From the NCBI GenBank assembly GCA_951799405.1, contig OX637339.1, forward strand, positions 12,896,001 to 12,960,000: DNA of 64,000 nucleotides, given 5' to 3'. The notes beneath the pieces are model-generated. The model worked only from the letters and a program-made list of their open reading frames with translations, had not been told where the DNA came from and searched no databases. Source of the stretch: Agapetus fuscipes. Lineage: Eukaryota > Arthropoda > Insecta > Trichoptera > Glossosomatidae. This document shows, piece after piece, positions 50,251 to 61,750 of this stretch (position 1 is the first letter of the stretch; each line of letters begins with the position of its first letter). The position numbers and the translations under genes are program-made.

Positions 50251-53200
50251 ATGTCGGAGAGTGACCAACAAACTGTCATTAAAAAGTTAAAGATTGATAA
50301 AAATGGCACAAGTGACTTGAAAGAAGTTGTAATTGATTCCTCGGGAGACATTCATATCGAAAATTTCATTCTAGAGCGAACTTTGCTGACAAACACTGAT
50401 CGCAAGAGCGTTACGGTTCTGGGAAAGTTCGAAGACAAACCTGGTCAGGCCATCGTTTTGTTGGAGAAAAAGGCTTTCTGCGAGGCAGATCTCACTAAGG
50501 AAGGCATTTTTAATAAGGAAACTCAACTTGTGAAGCATTTTCACAACGATATTTATTCAAATTTCGATTTATTTCCCAAAACGTCAGTTGCAGGTAAGGT
50601 CACTTTGAGGTTATGTGTTTTCTAAATTCAAAAATATCGTATGCGAATGGGATTGATTTCGCGCGAAGGTGTTCGGATAAAATCCTCTTTCGTTAACCTA
50701 ACAAATATGGTAGGGGTTAATTTCAACACGAATGAGAATCAAAATTTCCACCAAAACTTATCAAATATATTTATTCATAATAAGTAGACCTTGGGCATCT
50801 GCCTGCTCAGAAAATTTCAAATTTGGAACTTAATTCGGACTACATTATAGTGTATAGTGCTATACAGACATTGATCTAAATAAAATATATAGATGGAGCA
50901 TTAGCGTATATATCCGACCCACATCATGTATGCCCTAAATGATAGTGTATGCCCCATTAACAATCAGTTGTTTACCAAGCGTCGGCAAGGAAACATCGAG
51001 GTACCTACATGTAAATTGAAGACAACTATCATGCGAAGATAGCCTGACAGTTCCATCAAATTTTCAAATTACCCCATATAATAGAAATAAGTTAATTTAA
51101 TGAAATAAAACTCATGATAAGCGCGTGATGAATTATTACAAACAAAAGAATACAGTAAAAAACCACAAAATATAAATAAAAAAACTCAGTTCTTCATACT
51201 TATACCCATTATTTGACGATAGATTTTTTTTCTTATATTAGACGCATTAATCGTATTTTTTAAGGTTTATTTAGATATAAATACAAAAGAAATAAAGATA
51301 TTAAAATGTAAATAAGCACTTAAGACAACTTTCAGAGATGCTCCTTTAAAATAACGGAGAAAAAAATCTGCTGATATTCATAAAATTATCAAAAAATACT
51401 CTATTACATAAAAGTAAGATACAGTCAGTAATGCGCCTTTTTTGTTTAAGTTTTTTTTAGTTCCTACACAACCTAAAATATTATGCACCGAATTTTTTTT
51501 TTGAATATAAATTTATTCGTAGTAAGTTATTTTTCCTTACATTTTGGGAAACGTATGTTGTGAGACGTCAGCCCTCAAATGTCACCTGTTAGATTTTCTT
51601 CACTCAGGGCGTCCTTTTGACAACAGGGACGCACTAACCACTTAGATATTTTCAGTGACAAAAAAATAACGCTTAATGTGATACACATACTGTCTCAGTG
51701 AGCATTAACAATACAAGGGGCGTTGCCCCTGGCTGCTACGCAGCCCAACCCCTTAACATTTGGTGAATGTGTATATTGCGCATAGTTTCCTCGCGTTAAA
51801 ATTCGGAAAACATGTAAAATAAAAACATGCAGCCTTTGTAAAAGAAAATCGACCACCCATAGTTTAAAAAATGGTTCACTTTGAAGATTTCAGCTGTGTT
51901 TCAGGGAAGATTGGCAAGAGTTGCAGGGCTTATATTAATTTGAGATTGGGTTTTTATGTTGTAAGTCAACATGCATTATGTGTAAGCGTGAACTTATAAA
52001 TGTCTGCTTGTGGGAATGCATTTAATATGAATCTCGATTGGTATGTATCTTTGCAACTTAGATTATAGAACTTAACAAAATAATTTCCTTGACTTATAGG
52101 TTAGTATGTGGCTGACCACCCATACTGTAAGAATGGTTTACCATGAAAATTTTATCTCTGTTTGAGGAAAAGTCGGCAAGAGTTGCAGGGCTTATGTTCA
52201 TTTGAGATTAGTTTTTTATTTTATAAGTCCACATGGGGCATTTGTAAGCGCGAACTTATACCTGTCTGCTTGTGGGAATGCATTTAATATGAATCTCAAA
52301 TGGTATGTATCTTTGCAACTTAGATTAAAGAACTAAACAAAATAATTTCCTTGACTAAAAGGTTAGTATGTGGCTGACCACCCATACTGTAAGATTGTTT
52401 TACAATGAAAATTTTATCTCTGTTTGAGGAAAAGTCGGCAAGAGTTGCAGGGCTTATGTTCATTTAAGATTAGTTTTTTATTTTATAAGTCCACATGGGG
52501 CATTTGTAAGCGCGAACTTATACCTGTCTGCTTGTGGGAATGCATTTAATATGAATCTCAAATGGTATGTATCTTTGCAACTTAGATTAATGAACTAAAC
52601 AAATTAATTTCCTTGACTAAAAGGTTAGTATGTGGCTGACCACCCATACTGTAAGCAATGGTTCACAATGCAAATTTTATCTCTGTTTGAGGAAAAGTCG
52701 GCAAGAGTTGCAGGGCTTATGTTCATTTGAGATTAGTTTTTTTTATTTTGCAAGTCCACATTGGGCATTTGTAAGCGTGAACTTGTACCTGTCTGCTTGT
52801 GGGAATGCATTTAATATGAATCTCAAATGGTATGTATCTTTGCAACTTAGATTATAGAACTAAACAAAATAATTTCCTTGACTAAAAGGTTAGTATGTGG
52901 CTGACCACCCATACTGTAAGCAATGGTTTACCATGCAAATTTTATCTCTGTTTGAGGAAAAGTCGGCAAAAGTTGCAGGGCTTATGTTCATTTGAGATTA
53001 GTTTTTTTATTTTGCAAGTCCACATTGGGCATTTGTAAGCGTGAACTTGTACCTGTCTGCGTGTGGGAATGCATTTAATATGAATCTTAAATGGTATGTA
53101 TCTTTGCAACTTAGATTATGTAAAGAAATACACAAAATAATTTTCTTGACTTATAGGTTGGTATGAGGCTGACCACCCATACTTTAAAAAATGGTTTACT

Positions 53201-56200
53201 TTGCAAATTCACCTTTGTTTCAGGGAAGGTTGGCAAGAGTTGCAGGGCTTATGTTCATTTGGAATGGGCTGTTATGTTGTAAGTACACATGCAGCATATG
53301 TAAGCGGGAACTTATACATATCTGCTTGTGGGAATGCATTTAATATAAATCTTAAATGATATATATCTTTGCAGCTTAGATTAGATTAGATTAGAACTTA
53401 TACATGTCTGCTCGTAAGAATGCATGTAATATGAATCTCAAATGTTATATATGTTTGCAACTTAGATTACAGATTGAAATCCATTTTTATTTGGCTTTTT
53501 TTTTATTTTTAATTTGCATGAAATAAAAGAAAATGTAAAAAAAACTTTTACGTTTTGCCGCTAGATGTCAATATTGTTCCATACATTTTTAGTATGAACA
53601 AACAGATTAATTCCTAAAAGTTTTCATACATTTGTAAACACACACGCGTAAGCTCGCCGCATTGCAGCATATATACAAAAATTAATTTGCTATAGAGCAT
53701 GAATGTGTTTCATCTGCTGTGATGGCATTGATTTTGAAAATCGAAACTCGACGACGAATGACGACGACGAAGGGTAATATAATAAAGGATAATTTATAGA
53801 TTTGTTTCTGTGAAAAAGTAATGAATGAAATCAGTGATATTAACAAATCCAAAACATTTCTGAAATTTCCTGGGAAAAAGTTGTGGCGCTTATGTTAATT
53901 TTAGATTATTTTTAATGTTAGTGGGCATGCAGCATGTGTTAGCGTCAACTTACAGGTATCTGCTTGTGGGCATGTATTAAAAATATACCTTAAATAATAT
54001 TTTCTTGCCACTTACGACGATTGTTAGTGTATTGTAAGAATTATGTAAATATAATATGGCACATTTTTATTCCATTCTCAAGTCTTAACCGAATTGTAAA
54101 AAAATCAAGTCACTGTAATTAAATTGTTTATCTAAATCTAAGCTGCAAAGATATGTATCATTTGAGATTCATATTAAATGCATTCCCACAAGCAGACATG
54201 CATAATTTTACGCTTACACATGCCGCATGTGGACCTACAATATAAAAAACCCAATCTCAAATGAACATAAGCCCTGCAACTCTTGCCGACCTTCCCTGAA
54301 GCAGGGGTGACATTGGCAAAGTGAACCATTTTTTACAGTATGGGTGGTCAGTCGCATACCAAACTATCAGTCAAGGAATACAAGCAATTAATACATTCAA
54401 ATATGTGAAACAAATAAACTCTAAACAATTAAACAGTATAAAAAAATTGTAATTTCAATAAATATACTTTGCTTACAAGAAATAACTTTTATGTATTTTT
54501 TTAATGTGGCGGCCTGAGTACGGCCCACAGATCACGGAATATACGGCCCCTGACGTTGTCATGGAGATCAGAAAGAGACAGAAACATAACAAAATTTCTA
54601 ATGTTTCTTTCTCTCTCCTTCTACAGTTTTGTGGCACAACCGTTTGTATAGGAAAACATTCACGCGCTCCATCTATGTATATTATTTATATCGATGTATA
54701 CAGACTATACTGAATGTGGTGAAAATTTTAAACTACCGCTTCCATCTTGTAGGATTTCACTTCTGAAAGTTAAATGTTAAGTTATCTGTGTTGTTAGCTT
54801 AAGGAGTATTATTTTTAAGAAAAATAAAATAACGCCTATTAGTTTTATCATTTTGTAGGACCTAAAACAACAGTGCCTTCTCTTTACTGTATTCAGCAAC
54901 CCTCCAAAAATCACCCATTGTCCAACTCGCAACTCGTAATTGCAAATCGCATGGGTTAAAAAGAACCCCCGTGAACTGTTCCTGTTTATAATTTTTAACG
55001 CCTTTAAACATGTGATCAATTTTATTGAAAGGGGATTTAGATTTACGACATAAAAATTTCAAAACTTCTCGGTTTTATTTTCACTGGGAATTTTATCAAT
55101 GGTATTATTAACTGGCAAAATGATACTTTCAGATAAAGAAAAGCACACTCGCAACCAAACAAAAGTCACTCGCAATTTGCGAGCTAGCGAGTAGAATTTT
55201 GGAGGGTTGGTATTCAGTATAATTCCTGTAGCATGGAGTAGGCACAAATTCCCTAGACAAAAAATCTGTGACGTCTTATGGCCGGGTTGCTAAGAAAAAG
55301 GCAAACAAAAATATTTTGTGTTTTTGGTTGCTAACCACCCTAGTCATGTAGAGGTGTGACATTTACACGCTGAAAAAAATACTATAAACTATCAAATTTG
55401 CACAGAGTCCCAAAAATAAGGATTTTGGGAAAGACTTTGGATAGACAGTGCTGGCAGTAGTTTATCAAAGATGTGAAACTCCAGGTGGTGGTGCCCGTGA
55501 TAATGGTATTTATTTTATTATTTCAGGTATTAAGTTGACAGTTGTTCATCCGGCAGACGAGAAATTGATCCAGAAATACTCCCAAAGGACATCTTACCTG
55601 GTTGAAGAAACCCCAGAGCTGTACACTAATGTAACTCTGCCATATATTTTGGCTGATTCACCCAGTGTACAGGTAAATACAAATAATAATTCAAATTTAT
55701 TAGTCTGGTTGATAGCTCAGCGGGTAGAATACTTGTGTTGCATGCCAGAAGGCTGGGGTTTGATCTCCGCCAATCTATAAATAATCTATGTTGCAAACAT
55801 TTAAGACTCACATTTTATGCGTGCCTACAAACAGGTAAATATAAGTTCACGCTTATACATGCAGCATGTGCATATACAAAATAAACCAAACCTTTTAACT
55901 CCTGCCACCTTTCCCTGAAACCAGGATGGTATTGGCAAAAGTGAACCAAGGGGTCAGTCTCATACCAATCTCTTAGTCAAGGAACTCATCTATAATCTAA
56001 GTTGCAAAGTAATTTAAATATTTAAGGCTCATATTAAATGCATTCCCACAGACAGGCACATGTAGGTTCACGCCTACACATTCTGCATGTGTGCAAACAA
56101 ATAAACAAAAACCTCACAAGGACATAAACCTTGCAACTCCTGCCTCCATTCCCTGAAACCTTGAACCAATTTTACAGCATGGGGGTTCAGCCTCATACCA

Positions 56201-59200
56201 ACCTATCAATCAAGGAGCTCATTGTGACTTGTATTATATTTCAGTGGGTGTACAACATATTGGAGGGCAAGTGTGAAGCAGAACGCGTGATATACTCCTC
56301 ATCCGGGGACGAGACGGGCTTCCTCCTGTTCCCCGACCTCAAGTGGGACGGCCACACCCTGGAGACTCTGTACTTCTGCGCCGCGGTGCACAACAGGAGC
56401 CTCAAGTCCATCAGGGACCTCAACCAGACCCACCTCCCTCTGCTGAGGGCGCTCAAAAACAACGGAGAGGTGATTAAAACACATAAAAACCACAACTAAT
56501 CTACACATATAGTGTAACTTCTTACCGCGTTATCCCCGAAGGGTTTCACATGCGGCGAGTGGAACCTTTTTATTGTTACAGGTAAGGGGGCCGGCCTTAC
56601 GCCAACCACTTCATTTGAAGTGGGGGTTCCCAGCTCCAGAGGGGCTGGTACTCATTTCTTGTGAAAGCTGAGTAAACCTTGCCGGCATTTTATTTTGGGC
56701 TTCATTTCAACGGGAAATCATTTCTGACTCTCTGGGTGGGATTCGAACCAGAGCTCACGGCATGGAATGCAAGCACTCTGCCAACTGAGCTATCGATCGG
56801 ACAAGGCCAACGGAGAGGTAATTAATGGTTTATTTATGGGTCTATGTGGGGCATCCATAGAATAGGTAGAATGCTTGCATTCCATACCAAGAGCAAGGGT
56901 TAGATCCCCACAGAAGGTGTAAGAAATTATTTCTTACTTCTATGTTTATTTCAAACCCAAAAGAAATACCAGCAAGGTGTACTCAGCCTTCACTAGAAAT
57001 GAGAATCAGCCCCCTCAGGAGCTGGGAAACCCCCACTTCAATTGAAGTGGTTGATGTGAGGCCGGCCCCCGTACCCGTAACAATAAATAGGTCGCCACAT
57101 GGGACCCCAGCTGTGATAATGCAGGCAAGAAGTTACACTATATGTGTAGCTTAATTGCGTAAAAAATCCACAACCATAAGGAACTGCATAGTGTCTACTT
57201 GGCCCTCAATATTTCAATGCATGTTTACAAATCAGTATGGATTAACCTCTGAAGTGCCAGCGATTTTCTGCCTAATCCAGCCACCCAATTCGGGGTTTTT
57301 ATATTAAATATCTCCAAAGATACAAAACATATCTCCTGTGTGTTTTTTTTTTATCTCAAAATACAGTGAAATAAAGTTTTTTTAGTGCCTACCAAAAAAA
57401 AAACTTTTGTGTAATTATTATTATACTCCATCATAATTTAGATTATGGAAAAAAGATCGAGATTCTAAAAAATATAAGTATAAAAAAAAAAAAAAAAAAA
57501 CCACATTAGTATGTATGGCACGAAATTCAAATACATTGCAAAATATAGAAGTTAATGACCCTTTTTATTTACACAAAGATTTTTTTTTTGAGTGTTAGTG
57601 TTCTTATGTCAACAAATTGTGGAATTCAGCTTTTTCAAGAGTCTGTTTTCAAGGTCAACTTAAATATTATATTTTAAATACCTATAAACAATAATGAATG
57701 CTTTGAATTTATTGGTGGATGGTTCTACCCAATAGCAGTACTTCAAGCGATTTTCAATTTTATTGCTGTGTAAAAACTGAAGAAAAATGAAAAAAATTGC
57801 ATTTCGGACTATGAGCGCGGATCCGCGTTCCGGCACTTAATAATAATAATATTAAGATGATTTATTTGGTGAGCGCTGTTTTTGTGTGTATCACACCTCA
57901 AGAGCCCTCTGCAAGCTTGGTCGTCGCTGTAGAAAGCGCCAATTCTCAAGCAAGACCCAATTGTTTTAAGGTTGGATGGACCTTTCAGTGACCGGTCTTT
58001 GGTAAAGGTTTATGAATTTTTCAACTCAGCGAAGAGCACATTCGAAATATAAATGGTATATTTTTGTGCTCCGCCGGGATCCGAATCCACAACCTTCCAT
58101 TTGCGAGTCCGAAGTGTTGCCACTGGACTACGAACTGGTCCAAGACACTACAACCGGACACTTGAGGGGTTAATCACTTTCCATTCTCTTCTGGCATGTA
58201 CTTTTGGGCAGTATGAAAGATTTTATAAATACGAACGATTAGCTATTGATATAGGTATATCGGGGATTATTGTCATAATATTTATATGTATTGATATTTA
58301 AGAATAACCTTCAATCTGAAATCATCGACAGGAGTAGAGTAGGATGAAAACACACTCAATCTCAAAAAATAGTATCACTCAATGAATACGCAATGTGAAA
58401 ATAAATCACACAATATTTATTAATACTACAAAATAAGTATCGAAAATTTGATGTATCAAAATTTATTGATCATGTATTTATGTATTTTTTTAACGCCTGT
58501 ATTTTTGATCCATTGATATTTTTTAGCAATCCCTTCTCTGAGGTAGTTCAAGGAAAGCTTATGGAATCTTGAGGACCTGAGGATTGCCGGCATAAATATA
58601 TTAGCTGACTTATCCATCTGTTGATTGCAGAGAGCCATCTTTGATCGCTTTGGTCTGCGCAGCTGTGACTTGCGTGTGTACCTGCACTACCAGCCCTCCT
58701 ACTATCACCTGCACGTCCACTTCACGGCCCTGAAACACGACGCGCCTGGTAAGTCACTGCTTGAGGTTGTAGCTCAGTTTGTAGAGCGCTTGCATTCTAT
58801 GCCGAGAGCTCGGGTTCCAATCCCACCCAGGGCTTAAGAAATGGGTTGCAGGGCTTATGTTCATTTGAGATTGGGTTTTTTATATTGTAGGTCTACATGC
58901 GGCTTGTGTGAGTGTGAAATTATGTGTGTCTGCTTGTGGAAATGCATTTAATTTGAATCTCGAATGATACATATCTTGAAATTTAGATTAGATAGTGATG
59001 ATATACCCTCTTGCGCTTACCTCCACTACAGACAGTCTTGTGACACATTCATTCTATGAGACTTCATCCACTAGTCCTGTATACTTATTCAGTTTGCAGG
59101 TGTGGTACTTGGGATATTCACCTCCCAGGGCACTTTTAGCTCAAGCAAGAATACTTGCTTTAGTTCCAAATGCTGTGCTGAGTCCATTATGTACTTTGTT

Positions 59201-59360
59201 TTTGTTGCCAGGAATTGGAACAGAAAAAGCGCATCTACTGAACACAGTCATCAACAACATTGAAATGATGGGCGACTACTACCAGAAGGCCACGCTTACC
59301 TGCCGCATTTATGAAGGACAACCCTTGCACGACCTTATGGTGAAGGCAGGAGCCCTGTAA
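50251..59360 (+). CDS. DCPS: Scavenger mRNA-decapping enzyme DcpS (five exons, 326 residues)
   Basis: DcpS hydrolyses the m7GpppN cap remnant left after 3'-to-5' mRNA decay. Exons are 50251-50593, 55527-55672, 56245-56469, 58631-58748 and 59212-59360. All borders are AG/GT and phases (1,0,0,1) fit, giving 326 codons plus stop; the human protein is 337. The N-terminal swapped domain shows FSNDIYS-like HFHNDIYSNFDLFPKT. KLTVVHPADEKLIQKYSQ and WVYNILEGKCEAERVI follow, then FPDLKWDG and RDLNQTHLPLLR. The histidine-triad motif YHLHVHFTAL carries His264, 266 and 268, the middle one being the expected nucleophile. Intron 1 is ~4.9 kb and transposon-rich. Confidence 0.95.
50594..51711 (+). other. DCPS intron 1, proximal part, no feature
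   Basis: AT-rich intronic sequence. A fragment near 50877-50910 (TATATAGATGGAGCATTAGC) is the inverse of a repeat at 39840. Nothing else was recognised. Confidence 0.4.
51712..52065 (+). repeat. Helitron-like terminus joined to an RTE-tail unit
   Basis: Inverse of 26158-26513. AGGGGCGTTGCCCCTGG, CTGCTACGCAGCCCAACCCC and GTAAAAGAAAATCGA run into CCACCCATAGTTTAAAAAAT of the RTE-tail unit at 51853. The fusion point is the same base region in both loci. Confidence 0.6.
52085..53395 (+). repeat. Head-to-tail array of RTE-tail units, ~263 bp period
   Basis: Five plus-strand units start (TTCCTTGACT) near 52085, 52348, 52610, 52873 and 53140; with the unit at 51855 there are six. Linkers (AGAACTAAACAAAATAATTT) are conserved between units, so the array grew by tandem duplication rather than separate insertions. 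Each unit ends TTTGCAACTTAGATT. All lie in DCPS intron 1. Confidence 0.85.
53396..53800 (+). repeat. Partial RTE tail and 300 bp segment shared with 16168-16480
   Basis: 53396-53475 is a partial unit end. 53490-53790 contains TTTTGCCGCTAGATGTCAAT, GCAGCATATATACAAAAATT and CATCTGCTGTGATGGCATTG, whose inverse is at 16168-16480. It has no coding sequence. Confidence 0.6.
53865..54025 (+). mobile_element. Diverged RTE-tail unit
   Basis: TTCCTGGGAAAAAGTTGTGG, then CAGCATGTGTTAGCGTCAAC and CTGCTTGTGGGCATG, preserves the unit's order with many changes. Both ends are unclear. Confidence 0.5.
54132..54382 (-). mobile_element. RTE 3'-tail unit
   Basis: Minus-strand full-length copy (CTAAGCTGCAAAGATATGTA to CATACCAAACTATCAGTCAAGG). 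It is closest to the copy at 10946, including its GATAGG variant at the boundary. Confidence 0.75.
54897..55209. mobile_element. hAT-type MITE in DCPS intron 1
   Basis: The 13-bp ends CAACCCTCCAAAA and TTTTGGAGGGTTG are perfect inverted repeats. GTATTCAG flanks both sides (54889-54896 and 55210-55217), an 8-bp duplication. The 313-bp interior has GCGAGTGACTTTTG-like motifs and no transposase. Confidence 0.88.
55695..56218 (-). repeat. SINE-A head and two RTE-tail units
   Basis: A plus-strand SINE-A head (GTTGATAGCTCAGCGGGTAG, then GGGTTTGATCTCC) at 55705-55765 is followed by minus-strand RTE-tail units at 55775-55985 and 55992-56218. The last ends 26 bp before the DCPS exon 3 acceptor. Confidence 0.65.
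56500..57162. mobile_element. Inverted pair of SINE-A copies in DCPS intron 3
   Basis: A minus-strand copy (56500-56802) and a plus-strand copy (56847-57162) face each other across ~45 bp. Paired transcripts could form a long hairpin. The gap contains a second copy of the exon 3 end (CCAACGGAGAGGTAATTAA). Confidence 0.8.
57163..57854. other. AT-rich intronic sequence, no gene
   Basis: GATTAACCTCTGAAGTGCCA at 57240 and GTTCCGGCACTTAA at 57827 look like imperfect inverted ends with TTAA, but the right end lacks seven bases of the left. An A-run at 57482-57500. No coding sequence. Confidence 0.35.
57855..58150 (-). mobile_element. SINE family B
   Basis: A minus-strand copy whose tRNA head lies at 58050-58145 (CCGAATCCACAACC is the complement of the B box; CCACTGGACTACGAACTGG that of the A box). 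The tail TTGGTGAGCGCTG, CACACCTCAAGAGCCCTCTG is shared with the CR1-like LINE 3' end. Confidence 0.75.
58760..58990 (+). mobile_element. Composite SINE: tRNA head with RTE tail
   Basis: The head GGTTGTAGCTCAGTTTGTAG with B box GGGTTCCAATCCC runs directly into the second part of the RTE unit (GGGTTGCAGGGCTTATGTTC onward), ending AATTTAGATTAGAT. It starts a few bases after the DCPS exon 4 donor. Confidence 0.75.
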
Positions 59361-59683
59361 ACTGCACAAACCATCAAAATTAAATCAATTCTAAGTTTTA
59401 TCCATTCCAAGAATCTTATTTTTTTAAATTAATGTGTTTGTCTAAACTAAGTAAGAAAATTTGTTTGAAAAGAATCTAAATTTAAAGTTGGAATAGAATA
59501 GTGTGTCAAGGTTTTAATTTTTTTCCCGCCATATAGTGTTGTCAACATTTTGAAATTCCCTTCAAGGCTGCCGCCAACAAGTTTTTTTTATGGTTAAAAA
59601 ATGTTAAAGCTGTATCTGTTCTTTGGTCAACACTTTTCATAATTTTATGAAAATTCAATTTTAAGAAAGTTTGGGTTTTAATA
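59361..59683 (+). other. DCPS 3' flank and UBE3D-like 5' flank
   Basis: This 323-bp gap between two same-strand genes has no obvious transposon. No AATAAA was seen; GGAATAGAATAG near 59490 is not a clear poly(A) signal. Confidence 0.4.
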
Positions 59684-61153
59684 TTGGGAATGGATTTAGT
59701 TAAAAGTGTTATCATAGAAGTTCGACCCAGACTGAGAAGCTGTTCGTTTTTCTTGACAACTATAAAATTAATGTGTCATAACTCACTAAAGATCACCGTG
59801 AGACCAGATTGCATTGTTTTAAGTTATTTTAGACTGAATAAGTCAGTTACGCGGCAGAGAAACTCTAGTTCATCAAGTTTTGACGGAAGCAGTTCTGAAT
59901 ATGAAGACGAAACACCAGATGTCTCTCAAGTTTTAAATGTCAAATCGCATTTCAAATTGATGCCTGGTTCTTTGACATCGCTTAAAATTGAAAATAACAT
60001 TGTTTCATTCAGGGTTTTGACAGATGTCCCAGGGGATGGAAAAATGACAAGTAATTTTTTTCATGAATATCTAAATGCCGATAGTAAATTTTTAAATCAA
60101 GAAGTCAATCATGCCACTACAGAAAAACAAACTGTCAAAATTGAGGTTGGTAAATCTGTATTCGCTCAGTGTTGCAATTGTTTAAATAAATTGACAGGCG
60201 CGATCTTGTATGATCGCATTTTGGAGCTGCCATCTGAAAATTATGATATTTCTGATTTCTTTTGTCACGGCCCTGATGGACATTGTCATAGTTCATCTAG
60301 CAAAAATAAAGAAAAATTCAAAGCTGACTTAAAAAAGACAGATTTATTTTATGGTTTATGTTATTTTTTGATTGATATTTCTAATTTTAATGAATCTTTC
60401 GTTGGGTTTAATAAAAAAAGGAACGAGCTGCACTGTAACCGTTGCCTTCACTGGTTAGGTTTAAAAATCAATGCTAATTTTAAATTTTGGAATAGCTGTG
60501 TAAAATTCAAATATACATCCACCTCAGACGAAATAGACTTTCATCTTTTGTCTTATTCTATCACAGACAGTTACATACTGTCAAAGGAGGATGGAGACTT
60601 GAAAGATTTTCTATTTGTCATTAAAAGATTAATCAGAGATTGTTTAGCTAGTTTACAAAATACTACCTCTTGTCGATTCATATTAGAATGCCCAATCGTT
60701 AATAAAACTGAAGAAATTCTTCTCATTTGGGTTATGGATAGAGATTTAGAAATACTAACCATAGACAAAAATATCATTCATGACAAGCCGAAAGAAGCTA
60801 TTGAAGTAACTTTGAATGATACCATGGACAAAAAGAATCCTAGTAATAGCAAGTTGGCATTTCAATTGTCAGAAAAAAAAGAACTTGTAAAAAGTGAATG
60901 CAGTTCAAATGAACTAAATAAGGAATCATTTAGCGCAATTATTAATTTAGAGAAAAAGACTACAACTAAATTTCTATATAAATTGACACAGAGAGAATGT
61001 AATTTGGGTTTGGAATGGGAAAGTGTTACCAGGTTTGAAATTACTCCTGCCATGTTGAAAATTGGAATAACCCATTTGAAGTTGGCTTCTGAAGGGTTGC
61101 CGCCATCTTGCAGCAACACTAATGGCTACCAACTGACATATCTCCATGTTTAG
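59684..61153 (+). CDS. UBE3D: UBE3D-like E2-binding E3 ubiquitin ligase, intronless
   Basis: UBE3D is a HECT-like E3 that binds the E2 UBCH10 and cyclin B in vertebrates. The 489-residue frame has the conserved cysteine layout: CCNC at ~163-166, LPSENYDISDFFCHGPDGHC ending at Cys201, and HCNRCLHWLG with Cys251 and Cys254. The human protein has a matching LPSENW..DL..CCH and C..C...LG series. The C-terminal third includes WVMDRDLEILT and a closing LPPSCSNTNGYQL. The start could be residue 1 or 3 (MGM). No intron is seen, unlike DCPS beside it. Assignment is from remembered family motifs. Confidence 0.75.
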   Translation: MGMDLVKSVIIEVRPRLRSCSFFLTTIKLMCHNSLKITVRPDCIVLSYFRLNKSVTRQRNSSSSSFDGSSSEYEDETPDVSQVLNVKSHFKLMPGSLTSLKIENNIVSFRVLTDVPGDGKMTSNFFHEYLNADSKFLNQEVNHATTEKQTVKIEVGKSVFAQCCNCLNKLTGAILYDRILELPSENYDISDFFCHGPDGHCHSSSSKNKEKFKADLKKTDLFYGLCYFLIDISNFNESFVGFNKKRNELHCNRCLHWLGLKINANFKFWNSCVKFKYTSTSDEIDFHLLSYSITDSYILSKEDGDLKDFLFVIKRLIRDCLASLQNTTSCRFILECPIVNKTEEILLIWVMDRDLEILTIDKNIIHDKPKEAIEVTLNDTMDKKNPSNSKLAFQLSEKKELVKSECSSNELNKESFSAIINLEKKTTTKFLYKLTQRECNLGLEWESVTRFEITPAMLKIGITHLKLASEGLPPSCSNTNGYQLTYLHV

Positions 61154-61509
61154 CATAAAAAACTATTTTTTAATTACTTACCTACTTACAGAAGATTTTG
61201 ATGTTAGTGAAAAATTGTTGAATTTAGTGTTAAAAATGATAATCTTAATTTTTGAGCTGTGTATGCATTATTATCAATCAAATCTAAGTGTTAAAAATGG
61301 CCACCTTCACACTGCATACAAGTAAACCATCATACTTTGATTGGTCTACAACCATTTTGACTTAAGTCAGTTGGCAACTTCTTCCATAGAACAACAAAGA
61401 TGTAAGTTATATAGAACCAAAGGTGACAATAAAGGATTATTTTGTAAATGAGATAAATAAATGGAAGCACAGAAAATGGCAGTCTCCCTATTTCCATATA
61501 TCTTTTTGG
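61154..61509 (+). other. UBE3D-like 3' flank
   Basis: AT-rich. A possible poly(A) signal was not fixed, though AAATAAATGG occurs near 61452. No repeat was recognised except the SINE-B that follows. Confidence 0.35.
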
Positions 61510-61750
61510 ATAATTTATTTGGTGAGCTTGGTCATCGTTACAAAGCACCATTTTCTCTCAAATGAGACTCATTTTCTGTAAGGCTGGATGGACCGTAAGT
61601 GACAGGTCTGTTTTTTGAAAGAGTAAATTAATTTTCCGACCCAGCGAAGAGCGTACTTGAAAAAAAATGTTTTGTGCTCCGCTTTACAATAAAACTCCCT
61701 ACCTTTGAAACGAGTCCGTAGCCTTAACCACTGCACTACAGACCGGTTTA
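61510..61750 (-). mobile_element. SINE family B, diverged
   Basis: TTTATTTGGTGAGC, GGCTGGATGGACCG and ACCCAGCGAAGAGCG match the 57855 copy. The head complement CCTTAACCACTGCACTACAG lies at ~61723. The tail has lost the CACACCTCAAG segment. Confidence 0.65.

Noticed and set aside
51855..53395. CRISPR-like regular repeats
   Set aside because: Units of ~263 bp with retroposon content in a eukaryotic intron; there are no short repeats with unique spacers.
56241..56508. Minus-strand ORFs opposite DCPS exon 3
   Set aside because: They are shadows of a conserved, phase-consistent coding exon.
57242..57840. piggyBac-type element with TTAA ends
   Set aside because: The right end lacks CCTCTGA of the left end, so the terminal repeats do not match well enough.
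50251..61153. DCPS and UBE3D-like gene as an operon
   Set aside because: Same strand and close spacing only; each has its own start, and eukaryotic operons need trans-splicing evidence that is not visible.
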